From: Baffinella frigidus
Lineage: Eukaryota > Cryptophyceae > Cryptomonadales > Baffinellaceae
Direction of reading: 5' to 3'
Assembly (NCBI GenBank): GCA_026770585.1
Contig: MU647069.1
Span: 145,306 to 176,582 of the forward strand
Length of the DNA: 31,277 bases
The first letter of the stretch is position 1. Each line of letters begins with the position of its first letter. A program made the position numbers and the translations under genes. The notes beneath the pieces are model-generated. The model made no database searches. It was not told the DNA's origin and worked only from the letters and a program-made list of their open reading frames with translations. Below, piece by piece: positions 8,873 to 15,956 of the stretch.

Positions 8873-9110
8873 AAACCCCAAACTCCAAACTCCAAACTCC
8901 AAACCCCAAACACCACACCCCAAACACGAAACCCCAAACCCCAAACCCCAAGCCCCAAACACCAAACACCAAACACCAAACACCAAACACCAAACACCAA
9001 ACCCCAAACCCCAAACCCCAAATTCCAAACCCCAAACCCCGAACCCCAAACCCCAAACCCCAAACCCCAAACCCCGAACCCCAAACCCCGAACCCCAAAC
9101 CCCAAACCCT
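8873..9110 (+). repeat. CCCCAAA/CACCAAA heptamer array
   Basis: Homogeneous blocks of CCCCAAA flank a central block of CACCAAA. The long frames on both strands are translations of the array. Confidence 0.95.
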
Positions 9111-9117
9111 GAAGCAG

Positions 9118-9207
9118 GCCGAAGAGGCAGCTCCCGCGGCGGCTGCAGCGGGAAATGCCCCGTCCGCCGCCCCACCTTCTGGAGAGGTTCCAGAGGGAAC
9201 TGTTTAG
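9118..9207 (+). CDS. Possible terminal exon, Ala/Pro-rich tail
   Basis: Immediately after the heptamer array and an acceptor-like gaagcag, a phase-0 frame encodes 29 residues, AEEAAPAAAAAGNAPSAAPP followed by SGEVPEGTV, ending in TAG at 9205-9207. Third positions are G or C in most codons and composition changes abruptly at the AG. It could end the gene whose coiled-coil exons are at 2173 and 4410, since all are phase 0. There is no functional clue. A low-complexity non-coding origin remains possible. Confidence 0.35.
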   Translation, partial: AEEAAPAAAAAGNAPSAAPPSGEVPEGTV

Positions 9208-9670
9208 ATGCCCTTGGAGCATCTTCCTCCGGAGCAGCTTCTTCGGGAAGCGGCGGGGCGGCGGGGGGGTCTGGTGCCCTACCCGCCGCCGCTCCTTCGT
9301 CCTCCGCCACCGCCGCCTCTGTGGGCCCCGCGGGTGGCGGCGGGGCAGCGGGCGCACTGTTGTGATTCGAAAGGAAGCATGGCCTTTCTGCAGGATAAGT
9401 TCCGGTGTCCGCCTATGTTGGGAGCTCGAAGAACCTAAAGGACCATCGGGAAGCGGCGGGGCGCCGGGGGGTGGCAGTGCCCCGCCCGCCACCCCCCCCG
9501 CGTCCGCCGCCCCCGCCGCCATCTAGGCGCGAAGGGCACTTAAGGACGCCAGGTTATGAGGACGCCAAGGTAGATTCACTTAGTCCTGAAATACCCACAC
9601 TGAGTGGGGCCCGCGGGTGGCGGCGGGGCGGCAGGCGCACCCGATGGCGCCTCTGCAGCCTCCATGTCAG
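9208..9670 (+). other. GC-rich Ala/Gly/Ser/Pro-coding-like segments
   Basis: Three related stretches (about 9209-9364, 9445-9525, 9600-9668) translate in one frame to Gly/Ala/Ser/Pro-rich peptide and share GGGAAGCGGCGGGGCG and GCGGGTGGCGGCGGGGC, so they arose by duplication. A further such stretch is at 9890-10015. They may be duplicated relics of the exon at 9118-9207 or of a neighbouring low-complexity exon. Confidence 0.35.
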
Positions 9671-9781
9671 AGGTGGAGTTACAATCCATCCGGAAAATGC
9701 TCGTGTGAGCGGCCGACACGGGGTACAGTAAGTGGCACAATGCGTAGCATGTGCGGCACTGACGCTGATTGTTTGGCAATA
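9671..9781 (+). repeat. Inverted-repeat partner of 10938-11047
   Basis: AGGTGGAGTTACAATCCATC through GACGCTGATTGTTTGGCAAT is the reverse complement, with scattered mismatches, of 10938-11047. A nested hairpin pairs 9766-9786 with 9857-9877 (21 bp, perfect). Confidence 0.85.
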
Positions 9782-10112
9782 AATTAGCAATCTCTCTGGC
9801 TTCTTTTTCCTGACAGTGGACCCGTGACGGTGCTGGAGGTGCTGATTGTAACGCGATAATTTATTGCCAAACAATCAATAAATTATCAGGCCCCTCTGGA
9901 GCTTCCGCAGCCTCCTGCCCCGCCGCCGGTTCCTCGGAAAGTGGCGCCCCGGCGTCGTCCGCCGGAGCGGCGGGAAGCGGCGTGGCAGCGGCACCCCATC
10001 AAGGGCCCGCCTCGGGATGCCCGTATCTCCTCAAGAGTGAGGTGGGCGTGGCCTTCGATGTGAGAGTAATACAAAGCACCAAAGCACCATCGAGGCACGC
10101 AGGACCGCTGGA

Positions 10113-10229
10113 GGTGCTGACCTGCCTAGGACCTCCTGCCGTAGGGCCGCGTGGACGCCAGCGACGTCAAGGGCCGTCCGCTGATGGTCCTAGGGCCCTA
10201 CGGTAGGAGGTCCTAGGCAGGTCAGCACC
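10113..10229. repeat. Foldback element, 35-bp arms
   Basis: GGTGCTGACCTGCCTAGGAC... is mirrored by ...GTCCTAGGCAGGTCAGCACC with a loop of about 47 bp. CTACGGTAGG and GTCCTAGGGCCCTA motifs are shared with the neighbouring elements. Confidence 0.85.
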
Positions 10230-10352
10230 GCGTTCTGAGGTAGGTGCCCCAGCGTCGGAGGAAGGCGGAGCGACCGCCGCCTACCTTAGGACTACCGCAC
10301 GTGTCCACCTATGGTGGGAGTTAAAAGAACCTAAAGGACCTCAAGGACTACA

Positions 10353-10471
10353 GGGGTACCTCGCTCATAAGAAACCGCCCCCCCCTACAACCCTACAGTA
10401 CATGTAGGCCTATGCATAGGGCCTTATGGTGGCCCTAGAGGGGGGGCAGTTTCTTATGAGCGAGGTACCCC
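10353..10471. mobile_element. TACCTCGCTCATAAGAAAC foldback, copy 1
   Basis: TACCTCGCTCATAAGAAAC and its complement GTTTCTTATGAGCGAGGTA bound a C-rich/G-rich interior with CCTATGCATAGGGCC. The first of a cluster of four within 1.1 kb. Confidence 0.9.
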
Positions 10472-10555
10472 ATGTGTCTGAGGACTACCGCAGGGGTTTC
10501 TGCGGCGGGGCGTTGATCGGTTCCATCCGCCGCCGCGACTGTCACAGCCACCGCG

Positions 10556-10567
10556 AGAGACAGACAG

Positions 10568-10599
<32 letters not shown>

Positions 10600-10612
10600 A
10601 GAGAGCGCGCGA
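10556..10612. repeat. (GA)n/(GAGC)n microsatellite
   Basis: GAGA and GAGC units; no coding evidence. Confidence 0.9.
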
Positions 10613-10740
10613 GCGAGCTGGGAGCTCGAAGAACCTAAAGCACCTAAAGGATGTAGGCCGATGCCTACCCTACGGGAGTGCTAGAGGGGGGGCTGCTCCG
10701 TAAGCGCGAGGCACTCCTCGAGGGGCATGCCCCAGGACAC

Positions 10741-10861
10741 TACAGGGGTACCTCGCTCATAAGAAACTAAACCCCCCCTAGGACCACCATAGGGCCCTAG
10801 GCATAGGCCTACTGTAGGGTCCTAGGGGGAGGTGGTTTCTTATGAGCGAGGTACCCCTGTA
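10741..10861. mobile_element. TACCTCGCTCATAAGAAAC foldback, copy 2
   Basis: Arms of 27 bp begin TACAGGGG and end CCCCTGTA. The interior has CCTAGGACCACCATAGGGCC and GGCCTACTGTAGGGTCCTAG. Confidence 0.9.
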
Positions 10862-10937
10862 GGCGGCGGGGGGTGGCGTCCGAGGGTGAGAACGCAACAG
10901 AGAGATTGTCGGCGAGCGCGGAGAGAGATTGATAATT

Positions 10938-11047
10938 CATTGCCAACCAGTCGGCGTCACTGCCGCACATGCTACGCATTGTGTCACATACTGTACCCCG
11001 TGTCGGCCGCTCATACGAGCATTTTCCGGATGGATTATAACTCCACC
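10938..11047 (-). repeat. Inverted-repeat partner of 9671-9781
   Basis: Reverse complement of the upstream arm. The 1.15 kb between the arms contains the first two foldback elements and no gene. Confidence 0.85.
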
Positions 11048-11087
11048 TCCTACAGAACGTAACACCTCCTACAGAACGCAACACCAC

Positions 11088-11160
11088 AGTAGGCTTATGC
11101 CTAGGGCCCTATGGTGGTCCTAGGGGGGGGGGCGCTTTCTTATGAGCGAGGTATCCCTGT
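11088..11160. mobile_element. TACCTCGCTCATAAGAAAC foldback, copy 3 (half)
   Basis: Only the interior and right arm are present (AGTAGGCTTATGCCTAGGGC to TTTCTTATGAGCGAGGTATC). Confidence 0.8.
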
Positions 11161-11289
11161 GGGTTGACTGTACTCGGAGTAGGTTCACACGGACCAGTTG
11201 GAACTAGGAAGATCCCGCTGTTCCAAACATGGCCTCTCTCACCCTCCCCCCTCCATCCCCCCCTTGCTCCAGACCGACTGCGGTGGTCC

Positions 11290-11410
11290 TACAGGGGTAC
11301 CTCGCTCATAAGAAACGCCCACCCCCCTAGGACCACCATAGGGCCCTAGGCATAGGCCTACTGTAGGGTCCTAGGGGGGGGTTGTTTCTTATGAGCGAGG
11401 TACCCCTGTA
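11290..11410. mobile_element. TACCTCGCTCATAAGAAAC foldback, copy 4
   Basis: Both arms are intact and the interior nearly matches copy 2. A further detached right arm (TATGAGCGAGGTACCCCTGT) follows at about 11430-11450. Confidence 0.9.
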
Positions 11411-11450
11411 GGGGAGGCGCGCGGCTCCCTATGAGCGAGGTACCCCTGTA

Positions 11451-11722
11451 GGCCTTGCAGGCGACCTACACCACACACCACTTCAAACTATATCTCCCCA
11501 CGCCCTCCTTTCTTCCCAATCGCCACCCACATTTATGCCCCGAGGCGTGCATCACGTGTAGCGATTACCAGAGGTATACTACAACCAAGTTGTGGAGTAC
11601 ATGGGCTTAGCTGCACCAGCACACGCCAGAGCCAGACCGACCAAAACCTCCGTAGGTTACATGTAGGCGCCTCCGGGACTCGGTTGCAGTTCGCTGAGTT
11701 CGGACATCCCAGCTAGCAGTGC
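11451..11722. other. 3' flank of the MYND gene
   Basis: Sequence downstream of the minus-strand MYND stop codon, with no shared repeats. It may hold the 3' untranslated region; I see no clear polyadenylation signal. Confidence 0.4.
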
Positions 11723-11935
11723 CTACCACCTGAGCAATTTGACCAATTCGACTGCCACTGAATTGATGAGCTCCTGCTGCCCACCTTCCGGATCGAGAAT
11801 TTCGAGGTTGGAGCTCGCGTGCTCCAGCACTTGTTTACAGGCAGCAGCCGTGTCTTGCACAGCAGCCTCCTTTCCGTGCATCAGGTCGAGCAGCGCGCGC
11901 ACCTCCCTCGCGACTTGTCCAGGCTTCCCGCGTGC
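11723..11935 (-). CDS. MYND-finger protein, C-terminal exon
   Basis: Read on the minus strand, acceptor gctctctccag is followed by 70 codons and TAG (11725-11723). The peptide starts ARGKPGQVAREVRALLDLMH and continues with a helical, charged tail ending VELVKLLRW. It is phase 0 and joins the large exon's donor at 12348 (...AKLHQ|GTCTGT) without a gap, matching the general shape of algal MYND proteins in which the repeat region runs into such a helical end (from memory). The intron (11936-12347, 412 bp) contains one of the two 146-bp inverted arms. Confidence 0.75.
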   Translation of the reverse strand, partial: ARGKPGQVAREVRALLDLMHGKEAAVQDTAAACKQVLEHASSNLEILDPEGGQQELINSVAVELVKLLRW

Positions 11936-11989
11936 CTGGAGAGAGCGGAATGTTCAGGTCGTGTGTTCGTCTTCTCTCGGGCGAGGTGG

Positions 11990-12342
11990 AACCTGTGACA
12001 GAATGCCCTATTCGGTCTTGCTAGAAGTGAGGACCGATGAGTGTGACGGGGTTCCCAACACGGGGTGCAGATGCACAGGAACGAGGCGGACACGAGGCGG
12101 GTGACCTCACGGGGCGGAGGCGGTCGCGGATCTCTAGATCACGGGGGGATTGACGAGGCAGTGAGACTGCGGACAGTAGAGCGGGGCGGCGGGTTGTTCG
12201 ATTTGCGGGATCCACACGCTCGCGGACCTCGAGATGCCTCGGGCGCGTTGCCTGAACCTGTGACAGAATCAAGCTATGTGGGCTTGCTAGAAGGAAGGGC
12301 CCATCAAGTTGAATGGCTTCCTAAGATGGGGTGCAGATGCAA
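11990..12342. repeat. Direct repeat pair inside the MYND intron
   Basis: AACCTGTGACAGAAT...CTTGCTAGAAG...GGGTGCAGATGCA occurs at 11990-12076 and 12255-12342, one copy on each side of the left inverted arm. The duplication reaches to the exon's donor side. Confidence 0.8.
12081..12226 (+). repeat. 146-bp inverted arm, left
   Basis: By eye it is the reverse complement of 13257-13402 with two mismatches (GGGGGG against GAAGGG). It lies in the intron downstream of the large MYND exon, which is read on the minus strand. Confidence 0.95.
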
Positions 12343-12347
12343 CAGAC

Positions 12348-13212
12348 CTGGTGAAGCTTCGCAAGGTAGTAGAGGCTGAGCACCTCCGCGCTGAACACTT
12401 CCGAGCGCCCCGTCCTTTCCGACTGCGTCTTGGCTGCCTCTCGATAGCGCAGCACCAGCGGCTCCAGCTCGTCCAACCCGTCTGTCCGGAAGAGCGCACC
12501 GATCAACGCGTTTAGAACATTCAATTCCAGAAGCTCTTCGTGTTCCTCAACGAGCGGGACCGCAGCCAGCGCGTTTCGCAGCAGCTCCACCCCCTCCTCG
12601 TGGCGCCCCTCCTCCATCGCCAGACCCCCGAGTCCCTTACAAGCTTCGCACTCCACTGAGAAGAAGCCGTGCGCTGCGCCGACGTCGCGAGCCCTGGTGT
12701 AGGCCCGCACGGCCTCCTCTCTCCTCCCGAGAAGAAGGAGCTTGTCTGCGATGCCGCACAAGCTCCCGCCCTGGTCCCGGAAGCGCTGCATCTTGCCAAG
12801 GAGCTCGATGCGCCGTTCCCCCAGTCCAATGCAGGAGAGTGCGTGGTCTGTGCTGGGCGTTGAGTTCCATCCTAGATGGTGCGCATCGTGGAACTTCACG
12901 GTGGAAGGCGGCAAGGATGTTAGCGCAGTTGGCATCTGGCTGCCCCTCCATCAGCTCCTCCATGCGCCCCTCCCACTTGAGCACCCCCCGCCAATTCGCA
13001 GCGTTGTGTGCCACTCTCACTCTCTCACAGACGTCGTGCAGAGGCACCGGCGGTGCGCACGTCTTCTTGTGAACCTTCCACCCCTTGGTCTGGCACTCAG
13101 CCCCGCAGTAGGAGGCTTGCTTGCAGCGCGAGCAGAGCTTGAGGGCCGCACCGCGCTTGCCGCACTGGGAGCAGGTGTCCTTTACCGCCACCGTCTTGAG
13201 CGCAGCCTCCAT
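12348..13212 (-). pseudogene. MYND zinc-finger protein, large exon with frameshift
   Basis: From the ATG at 13212 the minus strand encodes about 15 residues and then a complete MYND finger: CSQC, LCSRC, SYCGAEC, and HKKTC, giving the C-x2-C, C-x2-C, YC-x3-C, H-x3-C pattern. MYND fingers bind proline-rich peptides in protein partners. After a linker (residues about 45-100) comes a helical-repeat-like region of about 180 residues (LLLLGRREEAVRAYTRARDV, GLGGLAMEEGRHEEGVELL) with TPR-like spacing. At 12888-12906 TTCCAC is duplicated around CGTGAAG, a net 13-bp insertion; the frame downstream is open only if those 13 bases are ignored. Codons upstream of 13212 are also open (to about 13250), so an earlier exon may exist. 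It ends at donor CACCAG|GTCTGT. It is either a recent pseudogene or a sequencing or assembly error. Confidence 0.75.
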
Positions 13213-13256
13213 GTCCGCGCCTGCCCCAGCCACATGAAGGGCGAGCTCTCTCTTGA

Positions 13257-13402
13257 TCCGCGAGCGTGTGGATCCCGCAAATCGAACAACCCGCCGCCCC
13301 GCTCTACTGTCCGCAGTCTCACTGCCTCGTCAATCCCTTCGTGATCTAGAGATCCGCGACCGCCTCCGCCCCGTGAGGTCACCCGCCTCGTGTCCGCCTC
13401 GT
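13257..13402 (-). repeat. 146-bp inverted arm, right
   Basis: Partner of 12081-12226. It begins within about 45 bp upstream of the MYND ATG, where an intron acceptor would be expected. Confidence 0.95.
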
Positions 13403-14139
13403 GTGCGCCTCGTCACCAGGGTCGATGTGGAGCAAGTCGGTGATTTGATTTATGCGAAAACCCTCCAGGAGCGCCTCAAATCGAGACGAATGGCGCCCTG
13501 AAACTGACTGGGAAAATAATGGCTCCACGACACATCGATTTGCTTCACTTCGAGAGTTACGCCTCTTTTCGTATTCGGCTTGAGCCTCGGTGCAGACAGG
13601 AGGCGCCTAGCGAAGGCTCTCTCTTCGAGCAGATTCCGTGAACGGATCTCTCTCCGCAACATCTTGCCCCCGACTCTTCTCGCATCATGGCCGGTCTGTG
13701 TCCATCCGGAGCCCGAATCCCGAACATTTCTAGCAAACCCTCAGCTCCCCCCCCGTGGAAGATCGTGGAAGATCCTGGCAGCTGACGTGGCTGACGTGGG
13801 TAGGCGAGGCGGGGGGTTGTCCCGCGCAGCAGAGCCTTGCCCACCACTGATTCTCCCAGGACCGATTCGCGAACCCGCAGTCTCCTAATTCCCTAACACC
13901 ATCACCCATCGTGACGACCCAGCCCTGCGCAATGGAGTTTTTCGCCCGTTAGGGTGGTCGGGATTTGTACCAGCGGAACCCAGCCGCCGTTTCCCGCACC
14001 GTACAAACCGTACACACCGCACAAACCGCCCGAATTTGGTGGACACGAACCGATCTCAGTACTCGACTTCCCAGGGATGGCTGCATAATGATAACCCACG
14101 TCTCCTTGCCAATTCGTGAAGGACGGCGTTGTCCGAGCC
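13403..14139. other. Gene-free stretch, nothing recognised
   Basis: Several open frames of 65-100 codons overlap on both strands, but none has recognisable motifs or is linked by splice sites. Earlier exons of the MYND gene could lie here. Confidence 0.4.
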
Positions 14140-14405
14140 GCGTGTGCGAAACCCCGGTACTCTTTGACGGATCGCCTCTCATCCTCGTACCGCTCGGTAC
14201 GGGAAATGGAGCGGATCCTTCAAGTATTACCGGTTCGGGATTTCAATTGGATAGGTGTTCAATTGACCAAGTGCGAAGGACCGGGCGGTCCCAAATCCCG
14301 GTACTATCTGAAGGATCGGCCTCAATCCCCGTGCAAATTAAATGTGGGAGCGAAGGACGGAATCCCGGGTACTGTTTCAAGGACCGGCTCCAATCCCCGC
14401 ACCAA
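14140..14405. repeat. Dispersed unit CCCCGGTACT...AAGGATCGGCTCCAATCCCC
   Basis: Roughly 45-bp units at 14144, 14290 and 14360 (and one inverted near 14205-14240) share TGTGCGAAACCCCGG, GGTACTxTxTxxAAGGATCGG and CTCCAATCCCCG. More copies are at about 15065, 15258, 15300 and 15645, all upstream of the first defined DGAT2 exon. Confidence 0.65.
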
Positions 14406-14434
14406 GTGGTTTAGGGTTCACCCTCTACCCTTTA

Positions 14435-14626
14435 CCACCAGCCCTCACGGGGGGACCAAATTGATGATTTCATCTTTGTGTGCAAATCACGTTTAAAACT
14501 CCCAAAGCCCTGAGAATGGGAGTTTTAAAGGAATTCTTTTTTGTCAGCACCTCGAATTCGACGGACTGGCAAGGTTAGATGGCTCAAAGGTTTTCCATGA
14601 TTTGGTCTCACCGTGAGGGTTGGTGG
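14435..14626. mobile_element. CCACCAACCCTCACGG family element, copy 2
   Basis: The ends are CCACCAGCCCTCACGGGG and CCGTGAGGGTTGGTGG, flanked by TA on both sides (14433-14434 and 14627-14628). The interior has an AAAACTCCCA/TGGGAGTTTT hairpin shared with 30887-31092. Confidence 0.85.
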
Positions 14627-14662
14627 TAGGTACCCTAAGTCTTAAGCCCTAAACCCTAAAAA

Positions 14663-14896
14663 GGCGCGAAGGACGCAGGGGTGCCACTCGAGAATGCTGA
14701 AGGATCCTTTTTACACGTGGGGTTGTAAACATTTGTACCAGGATAGGGCATTCCAACCTCGCGCCTGGTATAGTTTTTACTAGCGTGACCAATTTTCAAC
14801 GAAACTTACTACACGAATGCCCACTTGTAAAAACAAACGGTTTTAGATAGACCCCTCTAGCATTCTCGTGTGGTGCCCGGGACCTCGGGGGTGTCC
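14663..14896 (+). repeat. 5'-partial copy of DGAT2 exon 1, split by a MITE
   Basis: GGCGCGAAGGACGCAGGGGTG (14663-14683) continues at 14876 as CCCGGGACCTCGGGGGTGTC. Joined, it matches the start of the intact exon at 15878 (GTGCGAAGGATGAGGAGGTG, CCCGGGACGTCGGCGGTGGC). Confidence 0.75.
14684..14873. mobile_element. MITE, CCACTCGAGAATGC family, copy 2
   Basis: The ends are CCACTCGAGAATGCTGA and TAGCATTCTCGTGTGG, flanked by TG on both sides (14682-14683 and 14874-14875). It is inserted in a partial copy of DGAT2 exon 1. Confidence 0.9.
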
Positions 14897-14911
14897 AACC
14901 AACGGAATTTT

Positions 14912-15050
14912 ATCTCGGAAGATAACTGGATCAGTTCCTTTTCAATAGGAGGTTGAACAGGAGAAATTAGTCAGGGCATAGTAAATTTAATTAGGCCTCC
15001 TAATTAAATGAAAACGCTCATCAGGGAACTGATTCAGTTCTCTTTCGAGA
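14912..15050. mobile_element. TCTCGGAAGATAACTG family element, copy 1
   Basis: Inverted ends TCTCGGAAGATAACTGGATC and GATTCAGTTCTCTTTCGAGA. The interior CATAGTAAATTTAATTAGGC recurs at 24137-24247, and a left-end fragment is at about 20232. Confidence 0.8.
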
Positions 15051-15101
15051 GGAAATTGGAGCAGCGTGTGCGAAACCCCGGAGTTACTGTTTCAACGATC
15101 T

Positions 15102-15254
15102 CTAGCTCTGTCCCAGTTCAATTTGGGCTCGCCATTATTTCGCCCCCCCCCGAAATTTCACAGGTAAATTTCATGGGGGGGTCAAAATCTACCTGTGAAA
15201 TTTGGGGGGGGGGCGAAATAATGGCGAGCCAAAATCCAAATGGGACAGAGCTAG
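15102..15254. repeat. Long hairpin with poly-C/poly-G inner arms
   Basis: CTAGCTCTGTCCCA... pairs with ...TGGGACAGAGCTAG. Arms of about 70 bp include CTCGCCATTATTTCGCCCCC and AATTTCACAGGTA, with few mismatches and a short central loop. Confidence 0.9.
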
Positions 15255-15411
15255 GATCTGCTCCGTATTATTTGAAGGATCGGCTCCAGTTCCCGTAATG
15301 CGATTTCAAGGACCGACTTCAATCCCGGAACCAATCGAATAGGAGCGATTTGGTGTTTTTGGATGTGGGGTTGAGGAGCCGACGTACCTGATGCAAAAGT
15401 GTACACGTTTC

Positions 15412-15561
15412 ATCCGGGGACATGTTTAATTTAAAAGAAAACTGATCCCTATTTGTTCATAGGAGTTGGAAGAAGGTTAATTAGGGCCTTAATTAAATTC
15501 AATTAGGGCCAGAATCCGGTTTGATAGGCCATTTTCTTCTAAATTAAACATGTTCCCGGAT
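15412..15561. mobile_element. Palindromic MITE, ATCCGGGGACATG family, copy 2
   Basis: 150 bp, opposite orientation to 3679-3827, with inverted ends ATCCGGGGACATGTTTAATT and its near complement. Interior GTTCATAGGAGTTGGAAGA is shared. Confidence 0.85.
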
Positions 15562-15573
15562 GGCATTGGCTAG

Positions 15574-15623
15574 GTGCGGAGGACGGGGAGGTGCCCGGGA
15601 CCTCAGAGATGCCCATCAACACG
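15574..15623 (+). repeat. 5'-partial copy of DGAT2 exon 1
   Basis: After ggctag: GTGCGGAGGACGGGGAGGTG, then CCCGGGACCTCAGAGATGCC. It translates in phase to AEDGEVPGTSEMPI, matching the intact exon's AKDEEVPGTSAVAI, then diverges before any donor. Confidence 0.75.
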
Positions 15624-15877
15624 AAATTTGCGCTCAGATCTCGTGTGCGAAATCCCCGCACTAATCCAAGGATCGGCGCCAATCCCCGTACACATCGACT
15701 CTGCTTCTTCTCTTCTTTAGTACTTTGAAACCTCACGATGGGTGGTCCAAATTGAATAGGTGCGAACCAATTGAATAGGAGCGATTTGGTGTTCTTGGAT
15801 GCGAGGTTCAGGAGGATGTGGGGTTTAGGAGAGGTTTAGGAGGAAGTACCTGATGCAAGAGTGTACACATTGAATAG

Positions 15878-15956
15878 GTGCGAAGGATGAGGAGGTGCCC
15901 GGGACGTCGGCGGTGGCCATCAAGACGCCCAGCGGCGCGAAAGCTGTCGTGTACAA
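15878..15956 (+). CDS. DGAT2: DGAT2 exon 1 (first defined exon)
   Basis: 79 nt between gaatag| and AA|gtgagc. It encodes AKDEEVPGTSAVAIKTPSGA then KAVVYK, a hydrophilic N-terminal segment ahead of the first membrane helix. The GT dinucleotide at its start completes a codon from an earlier exon that I cannot place. It starts with AG|GT. Confidence 0.75.

Larger units (their letters stand above)
15258..15695. repeat. Further AAGGATCGGCTCCAATCCCC units
   Basis: Copies at about 15258-15300, 15301-15340 and 15645-15695, interrupted by the palindromic MITE at 15412. Confidence 0.6.

Noticed and set aside
11739-12104. 121-codon plus-strand frame over the MYND region
   Set aside because: It is antisense to the MYND C-terminal exon, whose minus-strand frame has coherent helical sequence and correct splice borders.
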